DNA of 64,000 nt from Mucilaginibacter endophyticus (GCF_003351025.1 NZ_QPCG01000005.1:443165-507164), one strand, 5' to 3'. Shown: positions 44,001 to 53,899, counted from the first letter of the stretch. Notes: generated by a model not told the origin, from the sequence alone. Made by a program: numbers and translations.

Positions 44001-44584
44001 TCAAGATCGCCATCATGATCGTAATCAAAAAATACAGCCTGTGTACTGTAACCGGTATCCTGCAGACCGTATGCAGCAGCCGATTCTTTAAAAGTCGGTA
44101 CTCCATCTTTATTAGCTCCCTGGTTAATGTATAACAGGTTTTTGCGATGATTGGGATCACTTTTAAAGGATGAGCAAACGTAAATATCCAGCCAGCCATC
44201 GTTGTTGATATCAACTACCGAAACCCCTGCATACCAATCGCCATTGCCGGCAACACCGGCGGCATCGGTAACATCTTTAAATGTAAGTGAGCCTTTGTTG
44301 ATGTATAATTTATTGGCAACCATGTTACCGGCAAAGTAAACATCGGGTAAGCCGTCGTGGTTAAAATCGCCAATGCCAACGCCTGCGCCATTGTACAAAT
44401 ACGGGTGATTGAGGATGTTGATGCTGTCACTTTCGGTAATCGTATTCTTAAAATCGATGCCGGTTTGAGACGCGTCAAGCAGTTTAAATAGGGTTGGGCC
44501 GGATGATTTTTTTGAACAGCCAACACCTAAAAATAGCAACAATAAGGTAGATAGTTTAAACGCTTTGGGTAAACTTTTTATCAT
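41033..44584 (-). CDS. Giant FG-GAP/VCBS-repeat lipoprotein with ASPIC/UnbV domain
   Basis: 1183 residues. Lipoprotein signal with Cys23 in GVGCSKK. A first beta-propeller (about 60-490) made of FG-GAP repeats with calcium-type motifs such as DFNHDGLPDVYFAG and DINNDGWLDIYVCS; an ASPIC/UnbV domain (about 510-595: GGIGATIRIYYKG, GRGHFGIG-like ARGHFGIG, VDSLRVRWPDGK); then a second propeller (DVDGNGYDDLFVGG, DFDGDGDLDLFVGS). It is probably a surface-exposed scaffold or binding protein of unknown partner. Divergent from the haloperoxidase-like gene at 44827. Confidence 0.88.
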   Translation of the reverse strand: MIKSLPKAFKLSTLLLLFLGVGCSKKSSGPTLFKLLDASQTGIDFKNTITESDSINILNHPYLYNGAGVGIGDFNHDGLPDVYFAGNMVANKLYINKGSLTFKDVTDAAGVAGNGDWYAGVSVVDINNDGWLDIYVCSSFKSDPNHRKNLLYINQGANKDGVPTFKESAAAYGLQDTGYSTQAVFFDYDHDGDLDMYLLTNFLGKETPVAYRPKLTDGSAQNNDRLYRNNGNGTFTNVTKEAGILIEGFGNSVSICDVNNDGWPDVYVGNDFISNDLLWVNNKNGTFTNRAGEYFKHTGWSVMGSDMVDINNDGKADLVSLEMLPEENVRKKTMLVGDNYITYINNKKFNYEHQYIRNVLQLNQGQTPAGHPQYSEMAYQAGIYQTDWSWTPLVADFDNDGYRDMMITNGYPRDVTDLDHALYSNDQGRTVKENTTLAAADSFPVVKTSSYAFRNAGGYLFKDQSKDWGIVKPTFSTGGVYADLDNDGDLDLVINNIDDDAFVYENTANSKTQVAKDHNYLTVALQGDSKNVGGIGATIRIYYKGNQQFYDQQPCRGYMSTDDARGHFGIGASTTVDSLRVRWPDGKTQLLTGVKANQTLTLQYKNAAGYFPPDAADKIVPVFQDANNATGIKYVHQEKDAIDYNIQPTLPHKLSQYGPAIAVGDVDGNGYDDLFVGGAAGNKGVFFMQDASGHFTMDNNRFLNEEIKDEEDMGALLFDANGDGFPDLYIASGSYEFQKGHTTAQDRLYINDKKGHFTRDITAVPVEYDNGSCVRAADFDGDGDLDLFVGSRSVSGAYPSSPVSHLLRNDGGKFTDVTGQLCPELVHGGMITDALWSDFDKDGKTDLVVVGEWMPVTFYKNNGHGFSKIKSGIDDHVGWWNSIVAGDFNNDGNIDYVAGNLGQNSNFKASFEQPMTILGKDLDGNGSFDAMIFCYLKDEDGSQKPFPMHTRDDLISQLISIRKKYPSYRGFGHATMNNLWSDKDKEGAVILKATDMNTSLITGKGNGTFSISALPQDAQMAPVYGMITKDVDHDGNLDLLMVGNDFGMEPFTGRHDAFMGLYMKGDGKGGFTPLSIAQSGIYVAGDGKALANIQTAKGALLVATQNQDSVKVFRNTGANVVKRYIKLKPDDFYADITLKNGSKKHVEFYYGSTYLSQSSRVLELDANADDVTITSYNGGKRKG

Positions 44585-44826
44585 GCAGATACGGTTAATA
44601 ATTTATTAATGGTTTATGCTTTGGTTAAGCTCTAAGTTATTGGTTTTAATGCAATAAGCCACCGTAAAGAAAATGGATTTTACAATTCCAGATTCTGCAA
44701 ATAGTATCAAAAGTTAGTTATTTACTATCGGCTCATATTTTAATATTTATTAACTGTTAGCTTTGGTCAGAACCCTTGTTTGAGGGATAAACCAATTAAA
44801 CTGATCAAGCCTTTCTGTTCATCATA

Positions 44827-46143
44827 ATGAAGAGATTATACTTTGCCCTCATTGTTATTATAGCCTGCTCATCATGCAGTAAAAAAAGCTGGGAAAAGCC
44901 GGCCGAAAACCCTGATTTTATTCACAGGTCTATCAAAGATGTTACTGATGTGGTACGGCATGACATTTATTCGCCTCCTGTTGCCAGTCGCATTTATGCC
45001 TATATCAGTGTAGCTGCATACGAGGCGGCGCGTAATGGTGATAAGCATTATCAGTCGCTTGAAGGGCAATTGAAAGGATTGGATTCTGTACCGAAGCCTA
45101 TCGCCGGAAAAAAATACTGCTTTACATTATCCGCATCCCATGCTGTTTTAACCGTTGGCAAAATATTGATCATGAGTGAAGGCCGGATTGAAGGTTTTCA
45201 TGACAAGCTGATGGGCGAGTTTAAAGAAACCGGGATGCCCGATAGCGTGTACAACAACTCGATAGAATACGGTAAACTTATTGCCGACAGGATAATCAAG
45301 TGGGCAAGCAAGGATAATTATAAACATACCCGTTCACTATCAAAATATGATGTGCAAACTGATGATGCCAGCTGGAAGCCTACTCCACCGGCTTACATGA
45401 AAGGAATTGAACCACACTGGAATGAGATCCGTCCGTTTTTGCTTGATTCGGCCCAGCAGTTTAAGCCGGCTCATCCATTTACTTTCAGCAATATTCCAGG
45501 CAGTAATTTTTATAAGCTGGCTATGGAGGTATATGATACCGGTAAGCACCTGACCGATGACGAGGCTACCATTGCCACCTTTTGGGACGATAACCCTTTT
45601 AAGGTGAATATCAATGGGCACACGATGTTTGCCACCAAAAAAATTTCGCCGGGAGGGCATTGGATCAATATTACCGCGCTGGCCTGCCGTAAAGCTAAAG
45701 CCGATTATATAAAAAGTTCCGAAGCATATGCCAGCATAGCTGTGGTTATCGCGGATAGTTTTATCAATTGCTGGGACGAAAAATACCGCAGTAAAGTGAT
45801 CAGGCCTGAAACTTATATCAACCAGTATATTGATCAAAGCTGGATGCCATTGCTGCAAACGCCACCTTTTCCTGAATATACCAGCGGGCACAGCGTAGTT
45901 TCTACCGCTTCGGCAGTAGTGTTAAGCAAGTTATTTGGTGATGAGTTTTCGTTTACTGATTCAACCGAAATGGAGTTTTCTATTCCCGCCCGTAATTTCA
46001 AATCATTTAAAGCCGCAGCCGAAGAAGCAGCTATCAGCAGGTTTTATGGTGGTATTCATTATATGCCATCAATCACTAATGGTGTTGATGAAGGCGATAG
46101 AATAGGGCAGTTTGCTTTAACCAAATTGCATACAAGGAAGTAA
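44827..46143 (+). CDS. Vanadium-dependent haloperoxidase / PAP2-superfamily lipoprotein
   Basis: 438 residues, lipoprotein signal with Cys17 in CSSCSKK. The three phosphate/vanadate-binding motifs of the superfamily are present: K319-x6-R326-P327, TSGH at 352-355, and SR-x5-H at 404-411 (SRFYGGIH). It could be a vanadium haloperoxidase or an acid phosphatase; the sequence cannot decide. Members next to FG-GAP/ASPIC proteins, as here, are seen in Bacteroidota but have no settled function. It lies 242 bases from the divergent gene, and that gap holds nothing recognisable. Confidence 0.85.
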   Translation: MKRLYFALIVIIACSSCSKKSWEKPAENPDFIHRSIKDVTDVVRHDIYSPPVASRIYAYISVAAYEAARNGDKHYQSLEGQLKGLDSVPKPIAGKKYCFTLSASHAVLTVGKILIMSEGRIEGFHDKLMGEFKETGMPDSVYNNSIEYGKLIADRIIKWASKDNYKHTRSLSKYDVQTDDASWKPTPPAYMKGIEPHWNEIRPFLLDSAQQFKPAHPFTFSNIPGSNFYKLAMEVYDTGKHLTDDEATIATFWDDNPFKVNINGHTMFATKKISPGGHWINITALACRKAKADYIKSSEAYASIAVVIADSFINCWDEKYRSKVIRPETYINQYIDQSWMPLLQTPPFPEYTSGHSVVSTASAVVLSKLFGDEFSFTDSTEMEFSIPARNFKSFKAAAEEAAISRFYGGIHYMPSITNGVDEGDRIGQFALTKLHTRK

Positions 46144-46479
46144 ATGTTGATTATATCTCCTGATTTTTTGGACTGAAGCCCTTAAGAGTTTGCGCTTTGC
46201 TCCGTTTATTAAAGCAATTAAGTTAAGAGATTGACAGGTTGCACCAGAGGTGCAAAAGGTTTGTAGAATTAAGATATAACAAATTTTTAGTGTGCCAGAG
46301 GTACACAACTCCGGTGTTCCGTACCTCTGGCACGGTTGTTTTTGGATATATTATTACTACAGACCTTTACCCCCTCTGGGGGATTTCCGTTAACTTAATG
46401 AGATTTGGCTTTAGCCAACGGCAATGATTATTTCTGTTTACGTACATTCAAGTGTCATCGCTTGAACTGCCGTCTGATA
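46144..46479. repeat. Intergenic region with CAGAGGTAC inverted repeats (46292-46333)
   Basis: A perfect 13-bp inverted repeat GTGCCAGAGGTAC (46292-46304) and its complement (46321-46333), preceded by a related short palindrome TGCACCAGAGGTGCA near 46239. It separates the convergent haloperoxidase-like gene and regulator gene. The remaining bases show no gene. Confidence 0.7.
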
Positions 46480-49400
46480 CTAAACCTGTTTCACCTTACT
46501 CCGTTTAGCAGCCTGATACTCAGTCGGCGTAGTGCCAAATTGCTTCAGGAAATTACGGCCAAGGTGTGATTGGGAGCTGTAACCTACCATATTTGCTACT
46601 TCGTAAATCTTATAATCGCCTTCTTCCAATAATTGGGCGGCAGCTTTTAACCGGGTAATATTAATGAGCTCGTTAATAGTAAGGTTGGAAATAGCCTTAA
46701 CCTTGCGGTACAAGGTAGGCTTGCTCATATTCATCAGATTGGCTATCTGCTCTACATCAAGTTCGGCATTCTGAATGTTTTTGTAGATAACGCCGTTGAG
46801 TTTATCCAAAAAGCTTTCATCAGGTTTTGAATAAGCCATCGACTTGATATGTGCCAAAGGCGAACTTGCAAAATGCTCTCTGATCTTGTTACGGTTAATA
46901 AGCAGGTTGGCTATTTGCACCTGTAAATGCTCTGGCGAAAATGGTTTTTCGATATATGCGTCGGCACCAACTTCCAGGCCTTCAATTTTACTTTGCAGGG
47001 TGTTTTTAGCCGTTAGTAATATAATAGGGATGTGGCTGTAATCGAAATTTGTTTTGATGGTTTTGCACAGCTCAAACCCATCTATTCCCGGCATCATGAC
47101 GTCGCTTATAATAAGCTGGATGTTTTCTATAGCTATCATATCCAGCGCTTCCTGTCCGTTAAGGGCTTTAATAACCGAATATTTGTCGCTCAGATCATCC
47201 GAAATAAAATCAAGTATTTCCGGGTTATCGTCCACTAAAAGTATAACTGGTTTCATAAAGTCAATATTCTCCTCTCTGTTACTTAGGTCTGCCTGCTCAT
47301 ATTCATCGGGGGTAATATGCAGGTCGAATTCTTTTTCCTGGTGTACAGGCAAAGTAAGGTTAAATATATTAAAATCGTTAATAGATTTATTCAACACCAA
47401 TAAACCTTTATGCAATTCGGCTAAGGAGCGCGATAAAGAAAGACCAATTCCTGTGCCAATTTGCTTTTCCGATTCCTTCATCCTGAAGAAAGGTTCAAAG
47501 ATCTTTTCGCGCATTTCGTAAGGGATCAGGTTGCCGCTATTCCTTATTTCGATGGTAAAAGTAGGGTCGTTATCCGGGTGATCAATTAATTCGATCTCCA
47601 CATCAGATGTGCTGTATTTGATAGCATTATTGATAAGGTTACTTATAATTTTAGTGAATGCCTCAATATCAACATAGGCATAAACGGTTTTTGCCGGATG
47701 TATAAACGTATAGCTGAGGTTCTTTTGCTCGGCCATAGGTTTAAACCGCATAAAGGTATCGGCAAGCAGATCGGTGATGTCTGTTTTAACAAAACTGAGG
47801 CTAAAGCCATTAGTTTCGGTTTTGCGGAAATCAAGCAGCTGGTTGGTAAGATCAAGCAACCGGTTGGTGTTCTTTTCCATAATCTTCAGGTTGTTCTGAA
47901 TCTCCGGAACATGCTCGGCCTTCCTGATCACCTTTTCCATAGGCCCTTTGATAAGGGTTAGCGGCGTGCGGATTTCATGGGCCACATTGGTGAAAAATTC
48001 AATTTTGGCATTGTAGATCTGTTTTTCCTTGTCATTTTCGAGGGTTTCGATAATGCGTTTGTTTTTTTCGCGGGTTTTGCGGTGATAGCTTCTGAGCAGA
48101 TAGTAGCCGGTCAGCAAAAACAACATGCAATAAGCTATATAAGCCCAAACACTTTCCCAAAAAGGTGGCGCTATATTAATTTCGAGGGTTGTTTCTTTTT
48201 GGGTCCAGATACCGTTATTACCCGCCGCTTTTACCACAAAGGTGTAATGACCGGGCTGCAATTGGGTAAAGTAAACTTTACGGTTGCGTTTAAGTTCGGT
48301 CCAGCCTTTATCTAAACCCTTCATCGTGTATTTATACTGGGTCATTTCCGGCGATGGGAAACTCAGCGCTGCGAAATCGATACTAAATGATGACTGGTTA
48401 TGATTGAGGTTGATTTTTTTTGTGCTGATGATGGATTGGCTGAGCAACGAATCGGCGCCCTTAACGGAGATCTCTTTATTGTGTACCTGGAAGCCGGTTA
48501 TATAAACAGGAGCAATAAAGTGATTTATTTTAAAATTGGCAGGATTAAAGCTAACCATACCACGTACGCAACCAAAGTACATGGTGCCATCGGCATCTTT
48601 AAAAGATGAGTTATAATTAAACTGATCGCTTAGCAAACCATTGGCTTTGGTGTAAATTTTAATTGCCTCAGTAGCAGGATTGAAACAAACGAGACCGCGC
48701 GTAGTGCTGATCCACAGGTTTTTATGGCCATCCTCTTCTACCCGGAAAATGTAATTACTCGGAAAACCTTTATTGCTGTCATAAAACTTATAGCTATCGG
48801 CTTTCGGGTCATACTTCCATAATCCCAAACCTTCGGTAGCAAACCATAACTTGTTGTCGCTATCTTCAAAAACACCATTAACTGTGGTGGTATTGAGCGC
48901 GTTTTTAACGGGGTAACGATAGTTTAGCTTGGTGCTTGTATTGTTTGCCGGATTATAACAGTAAATGCCGTCACGCACAGTACCAATCCATATTTTACCG
49001 TTATGGTCTTCGGTTATGGCATAAATGAAATCATACGGAGGTAATTTATCTATCAGGGTAAAATCTTTAGTAGCTAAGTTATACCTGTAGAACCCCCGCG
49101 TGGTGCCAACAAATATGAGCCCGCTCCGGGTTTTACAAAAGCAAATTATAAAGTTGCTTTTAAGATCGTTGCTTTGATTGCCGGCCAGGTAAACGCGTTC
49201 TACCTTCCCTGTTTTGATGTTCATGATATCAAGGCCACGCTCAAAAGTACCTACAAACAATTCGTTGCCAACCGGTAGTATGCCATGGATATTGGTGTTT
49301 GAAATACTGGCTTTCCCGTTGGGATAGTAATGTGTCCAGGTATGTTTATCGGGAGATAGTTTGTTAAGCCCGTTATCTTCCGTACCCATCCACAGGTTGC

Positions 49401-50472
49401 CATACATGTCTTTATTAATTTCGCGCACAACATTTCCCTTAAGCGAGTTTGGTTCGTTATCGGGATAAAACTTGTTGAAGGTTGAATATTGTTTAGGGTA
49501 ATAATTAAGACCGCCAAAGTAGGTGCCTATCCACACGCCGCCTTCCGAATCTTTGTAAAGGCTATAAACAGCATTATCGGATATGGAGTACGGATCATTG
49601 AAATGTTTCCGGAGATTAAGGAACGTACCCTTTACCGAATCATAAATAAATACGCCGGATTCCGTCGCTATCCAGTATTCGGTGTCGCTGTATTTTAAAA
49701 AATCGCGTACATAAATCGCGGTTTTATCCGGGTTGTAGTTAAGCAGATCGGTATATGCACCGGTTTCGGAGTCAAACTCTTTGAAACCGTGACTGTTGGT
49801 GGCCACAAATATTTTATTGTTACCTGCGTAATAGATCTTCTCTATAAATTTTGATGTAACGTTATCCGTTGGCTTAAACAGGTTGTACGAAGTAAATGTG
49901 CGGTTTGCCTGATCCATTTTCTCCATTACGCCTGATGAGGCCGATGTCCACACGATACCATTAATAATTACTACCGATGTAGCTTCAAAGTGTTGCCATG
50001 GCCAATAGTCAATTTTTTCGCCGGTTTTTTGGTCGTACTTTATTAATGAGGCCCCGGCTATAAACCAGCAGTTATTGTGTTCATCAAAGGTGATACTGCG
50101 TACGCCATTAATATTTGCTGTATTTATATGTGCAAATGTTTCGGATTGCGGATCGTACTTATCAAGGCCTTCATCAGTACCTACCCAAAGTGTACCTTTT
50201 TGATCAAGGGACAGCGTGTGCACCATATTATTGGAAATGGTGCTTTTATCGGCAGGGTTATGCCTGAATGTTTTAAAAGTATAGCCATCAAAGCGGTTAA
50301 GACCATCTTTGGTGCCAAACCATAAAAAGCCGCGCTTATCCTGCAGGCTGCAGTAAACGGTATTATGCGATAAACCATGTTCAACCTGGTAGTGCCTGAA
50401 ATAGTACGTTTGGGCATTACAAATGCCGCAGAATACTGTAAAAAGTAATAAAAATATATATAGTGGTTTCAA
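46480..50472 (-). CDS. Hybrid two-component system regulator (one-component HTCS type)
   Basis: Senses oligosaccharides in the periplasm and activates the PUL. From a TTG at 50472 the protein has 1330 residues and starts with a good signal peptide (KPLYIFLLLFTVFCGICNAQ); a longer frame to an ATG at 50604 adds 44 residues that do not look like a signal and would overrun a -7 element at 50489-50496. Domains: two beta-propeller halves (GLSHNTVYCSLQDKRGFLWFG and many such repeats), a Y_Y_Y domain, one membrane segment near 770, histidine kinase with His832 in NVAHEIRTPL, ATPase domain, receiver with Asp1124 in ISDVMMPG, and an AraC-type DNA-binding domain at the end. Divergent from susC. Confidence 0.93.
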   Translation of the reverse strand: MKPLYIFLLLFTVFCGICNAQTYYFRHYQVEHGLSHNTVYCSLQDKRGFLWFGTKDGLNRFDGYTFKTFRHNPADKSTISNNMVHTLSLDQKGTLWVGTDEGLDKYDPQSETFAHINTANINGVRSITFDEHNNCWFIAGASLIKYDQKTGEKIDYWPWQHFEATSVVIINGIVWTSASSGVMEKMDQANRTFTSYNLFKPTDNVTSKFIEKIYYAGNNKIFVATNSHGFKEFDSETGAYTDLLNYNPDKTAIYVRDFLKYSDTEYWIATESGVFIYDSVKGTFLNLRKHFNDPYSISDNAVYSLYKDSEGGVWIGTYFGGLNYYPKQYSTFNKFYPDNEPNSLKGNVVREINKDMYGNLWMGTEDNGLNKLSPDKHTWTHYYPNGKASISNTNIHGILPVGNELFVGTFERGLDIMNIKTGKVERVYLAGNQSNDLKSNFIICFCKTRSGLIFVGTTRGFYRYNLATKDFTLIDKLPPYDFIYAITEDHNGKIWIGTVRDGIYCYNPANNTSTKLNYRYPVKNALNTTTVNGVFEDSDNKLWFATEGLGLWKYDPKADSYKFYDSNKGFPSNYIFRVEEDGHKNLWISTTRGLVCFNPATEAIKIYTKANGLLSDQFNYNSSFKDADGTMYFGCVRGMVSFNPANFKINHFIAPVYITGFQVHNKEISVKGADSLLSQSIISTKKINLNHNQSSFSIDFAALSFPSPEMTQYKYTMKGLDKGWTELKRNRKVYFTQLQPGHYTFVVKAAGNNGIWTQKETTLEINIAPPFWESVWAYIAYCMLFLLTGYYLLRSYHRKTREKNKRIIETLENDKEKQIYNAKIEFFTNVAHEIRTPLTLIKGPMEKVIRKAEHVPEIQNNLKIMEKNTNRLLDLTNQLLDFRKTETNGFSLSFVKTDITDLLADTFMRFKPMAEQKNLSYTFIHPAKTVYAYVDIEAFTKIISNLINNAIKYSTSDVEIELIDHPDNDPTFTIEIRNSGNLIPYEMREKIFEPFFRMKESEKQIGTGIGLSLSRSLAELHKGLLVLNKSINDFNIFNLTLPVHQEKEFDLHITPDEYEQADLSNREENIDFMKPVILLVDDNPEILDFISDDLSDKYSVIKALNGQEALDMIAIENIQLIISDVMMPGIDGFELCKTIKTNFDYSHIPIILLTAKNTLQSKIEGLEVGADAYIEKPFSPEHLQVQIANLLINRNKIREHFASSPLAHIKSMAYSKPDESFLDKLNGVIYKNIQNAELDVEQIANLMNMSKPTLYRKVKAISNLTINELINITRLKAAAQLLEEGDYKIYEVANMVGYSSQSHLGRNFLKQFGTTPTEYQAAKRSKVKQV

Positions 50473-50488
50473 AATAATCAGCTTAAAG

Positions 50489-50496
50489 CAAATATA
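50489..50496 (-). promoter_or_regulatory. -7 promoter element of the hybrid regulator
   Basis: The minus strand reads TATATTTG, an exact TAnnTTTG match, 16 bases upstream of the TTG at 50472 and inside the frame extension that leads to the ATG at 50604. It supports the TTG start. For susC the nearest candidate is TACATTTT at 50625-50632, one mismatch. Confidence 0.5.
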
Positions 50497-50666
50497 ACCA
50501 ATCTGTTGCAGCGTTTCTACCCTCCTGAAAATTGATACTTTTTGACTAAGTATTGATATGATTTGGTTAATCGCCGGGGCTAAAATCCTTTTTCTTTGAA
50601 GCATGATTTTAGATATGTCAATTGTACATTTTTAAAATCAAAACTTAACCAATTAATAGATCATTT

Positions 50667-53600
50667 ATGAGAAAATTTTTACTACTCAGGCATGGGGGAA
50701 ATCCTCATGTGCAGTGGCCGCCCAGTAAGTGGAGCCCAAAAGTACTGCTAATCGCTTTTTTCATCATGACCGGTTTCCTTTTTTCGTTTAGTGCCTCCGC
50801 GCAAAATAAAATTAAGGTTACAGGAACCGTGACAGACACCACCGGCCTGGCGCTAACAGGCGTAGCGGTAAGGGTGCAAGGCACGCAAGGTGGAACAACG
50901 ACAGATGCTCAGGGTAACTTTTCACTTAATGTACCTACAACAAACAGTACATTAACATTCACTTACATCGGCTACGTGGCGCAGGAGATTGCCCTGCAAG
51001 GCAGAACAACTTTGAAAGTTCGGCTTCGCGAAACAAACTCTTCATTACAGGAAGTTGTGGTTACAGGTTACGGTTCGCAGAAAAAGGCCTCTATTACAGG
51101 CGCTATCTCCAGTGTAACCAGTAAGGATATTGATCGTGTGCACGCCGGTTCAACCGTTAGTACTACACTGGCGGGTAAAATTCCTGGTGTAACCTTCAGA
51201 CAATCGGAAGGTCGTCCTGGTGCCAGTGCCAGTATTCAGATCCGTAACATGGGATCACCACTGTTTGTAATTGATGGTATACAGCAGGATGAAGGCCAAT
51301 TTAACAACCTTGCACCTAACGATGTTGAAAGTATAGCGGTGTTGAAAGACGCATCTGCTGCTATTTACGGTGTACGTGCTGCTAACGGTGTTATTGTGGT
51401 AACTACCAAAAAGGGTTCGGGCGAATCAAGAATCAATATTGATGCCTATACCGGTTACCAAAATTTCTATCGTTTTCCTAACGTGCTGACCAACTCATAT
51501 GATTATATGCGTTATCTGGCCGACGCACAGGTGAATAGCAACGGTTCAACAACCATTACGCAAGCTGATCTTGACAAATATAAAGCGGGTACCGAAAAAG
51601 GTTACCAAAGCTTTAACTGGCGTGATTACGTTTTGAAGGCTAACAACAATGCTCCTCAAAATTCGGCTAACATTAACTTTACAGGTGGTACAGATAAATT
51701 GAATTACTATGTTTCTGCAACCAACCTGCACCAAAATTCTCAATTGGGTAAAGAGTACCTTTTTAACCGTTCAAATATTCAATCTAACATATCGCTGAAA
51801 GTAGCCAACGGTTTAAAGGTTAGCATGGACGTTAACGGTCGTATCGAAACCCGTGAAAACCCTGGTGTACCAGGTGGTGACGACTACTTCCTGGCCCGTT
51901 TTGCTGTGTTAAGAAATACACCGCTTGAGCGCCCTTATGCAAACGACAATCCGGCTTACCTGAATGATATAGGCCATACCGAATCAAATTATGCTTTCCT
52001 TAACAAGAAGCTATCGGGTTTATATCACAGTGATTGGCGCGTTTTACAAACCAATTTTGCTGCCGAATACCAGGTGCCGGGTATTAAAGGCTTGATGGTA
52101 AAAGGTTTATATTCATACTATATTGCCGATTACTTGCTTAATAACCAGGAATATACTTATAATGCTTACACTTACCGCCCTGCAACCGATACTTATGATA
52201 TAACCGGTGGTAGTACTAATCCTTGGCGTGAACGTGAGCAAAGGAAAGAGTTTGCTAAAACTTACCAGTGGCAAATTAATTACAACAATACTTTCGGTAA
52301 ACACACCATAGGTGCAACATTTGTTTCTGAACGTATTGAATTACAGCATTTGCGTAACTGGATCCACGCTTCTCCGGTATCAAACAATTTACCGCTTATT
52401 TATTTCCCAACTGCCGACCAATACCAGGATAGCGATAATAAGGAAGCTCGTACAGGTTATATTGGCCGTTTTGATTATAACTATGACAACAAATATTACT
52501 TCCAGTTTTCGGGAAGGCGTGATGCTTCTTATTTATTTGCACCTGATAAACGCGTAGGCTACTTCCCGGGCGGGTCTATCGGTTGGCGCATCACCCAGGA
52601 AGGTTTTATGAAGAAACTACTTGGCGAAAACAGCTTCCTGAACGACTTAAAAATCCGTGCGTCATACGGTGTATTAGGTGATGACCGTGATCCTAACAAC
52701 GCAGCAAACCCAATTGTAACTCCTTATGCTTACTTGCCAGGTTACAATTACAACGCGGGTACTGCAATTATTGACGGTAATGCCATCGTTACTTCAACCG
52801 ATAAAGGTTTGGTAACAACGAACATATCATGGTCAAAAAGTAAAATGACCGATGTGGGTATGGACTTTACCTTACTAAACAACAGGTTAAGTGGTGTTAT
52901 TGATTATTTCTATCGTAAGCGTACTGGTTTGGCTGGCCCGCCATCTAAACTGGTGTTGCCATTGGAAGTAGGTTATTCATTACCTGCAGAAAACTCAAGC
53001 AGCGATTCACAGTCGGGTGGTGAGTTTTCATTGAGCTGGAACGATAAGGTTGGAAAGGTAAGCTATAACATTGGCGGTAACATTTCTTATTCGCGTCAGA
53101 AATCAGTATTCAGAAACGAATATTTTGGTAACTCATTAGAACAATATTTTGGTTCTGCAATCAATCGTTACGCCAATATTGATTGGGGATATACGGTTGT
53201 GGGGCAGTTCTCGTCTATTGAGCAGATCAACAATTACAAGATCAACAACGACGGCCAAGGCAACAGGACAATGCTTCCGGGCGATTTAATGTACAAAGAC
53301 TGGAACGGTGACGGTAAAATTGACGGTTACGATACCCGTCCTATCGGTTATGGGTACGGTAAACAGCCAAATATCAACTTTGGTTTAACATTGGGCGCTG
53401 CATATCATGGCTTTGATTTCCATGCGGATTTTTCAGGTGGCGCGGGTTATACCTGGTTCCAGAACTATGAAACACGTTGGGCATTCCAAAATAATGGTAA
53501 CCTGAACACCATATTTGAAGACAGGTACCATCGTACAGATCCGTTTGATATAAACAGTGCGTGGGTACCAGGTAAATATCCTGCCAACAGGGTTAACCCC

Positions 53601-53876
53601 GGTACTACCAACAGCGATTATGACCGTAACTCAACCTTTTGGTTACATAGTGTAAAATACCTGAGGGTACGTACACTGGAGTTAGGTTACTCACTGCCTA
53701 CTCAGCTGCTGGCTAAAGTGAAGATCAAGAGAGCTCGCTTTTATGTTAACGCCTATAACATGTTCTCGTTTGATAACCTGAAACAGTTTGGCGTTGACCC
53801 TGAAACAACGGATGATAACGGGTTACAATTCCCACAGAGCAAGGTGCTCAACTTTGGTGTTAATTTAACCTTTTAA
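50667..53876 (+). CDS. susC: SusC-family TonB-dependent outer-membrane transporter
   Basis: 1069 residues. Signal segment to SASAQ (about residue 47), then the carboxypeptidase-regulatory-like domain (VTGTVTDTTGLALTGVAVRV), the SusC-type plug beginning with EVVVTGYGSQKKASITGA and IQIRNMGSPLFVIDGIQ, and a 22-strand barrel ending with the aromatic C-terminus VNLTF. It imports arabino-oligosaccharides through the outer membrane with energy from TonB. SusD follows after 23 bases; the divergent hybrid regulator is the likely activator. Confidence 0.96.
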   Translation: MRKFLLLRHGGNPHVQWPPSKWSPKVLLIAFFIMTGFLFSFSASAQNKIKVTGTVTDTTGLALTGVAVRVQGTQGGTTTDAQGNFSLNVPTTNSTLTFTYIGYVAQEIALQGRTTLKVRLRETNSSLQEVVVTGYGSQKKASITGAISSVTSKDIDRVHAGSTVSTTLAGKIPGVTFRQSEGRPGASASIQIRNMGSPLFVIDGIQQDEGQFNNLAPNDVESIAVLKDASAAIYGVRAANGVIVVTTKKGSGESRINIDAYTGYQNFYRFPNVLTNSYDYMRYLADAQVNSNGSTTITQADLDKYKAGTEKGYQSFNWRDYVLKANNNAPQNSANINFTGGTDKLNYYVSATNLHQNSQLGKEYLFNRSNIQSNISLKVANGLKVSMDVNGRIETRENPGVPGGDDYFLARFAVLRNTPLERPYANDNPAYLNDIGHTESNYAFLNKKLSGLYHSDWRVLQTNFAAEYQVPGIKGLMVKGLYSYYIADYLLNNQEYTYNAYTYRPATDTYDITGGSTNPWREREQRKEFAKTYQWQINYNNTFGKHTIGATFVSERIELQHLRNWIHASPVSNNLPLIYFPTADQYQDSDNKEARTGYIGRFDYNYDNKYYFQFSGRRDASYLFAPDKRVGYFPGGSIGWRITQEGFMKKLLGENSFLNDLKIRASYGVLGDDRDPNNAANPIVTPYAYLPGYNYNAGTAIIDGNAIVTSTDKGLVTTNISWSKSKMTDVGMDFTLLNNRLSGVIDYFYRKRTGLAGPPSKLVLPLEVGYSLPAENSSSDSQSGGEFSLSWNDKVGKVSYNIGGNISYSRQKSVFRNEYFGNSLEQYFGSAINRYANIDWGYTVVGQFSSIEQINNYKINNDGQGNRTMLPGDLMYKDWNGDGKIDGYDTRPIGYGYGKQPNINFGLTLGAAYHGFDFHADFSGGAGYTWFQNYETRWAFQNNGNLNTIFEDRYHRTDPFDINSAWVPGKYPANRVNPGTTNSDYDRNSTFWLHSVKYLRVRTLELGYSLPTQLLAKVKIKRARFYVNAYNMFSFDNLKQFGVDPETTDDNGLQFPQSKVLNFGVNLTF

Positions 53877-53899
53877 TTGATCCCTCAAGTTTAAACCAA

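Noticed and set aside
47054..47521. Long antisense frames inside the hybrid regulator and other large genes (also 14564-15052, 3924-4439)
   Set aside because: They lie opposite well-supported coding regions with clear domains and show no family features.
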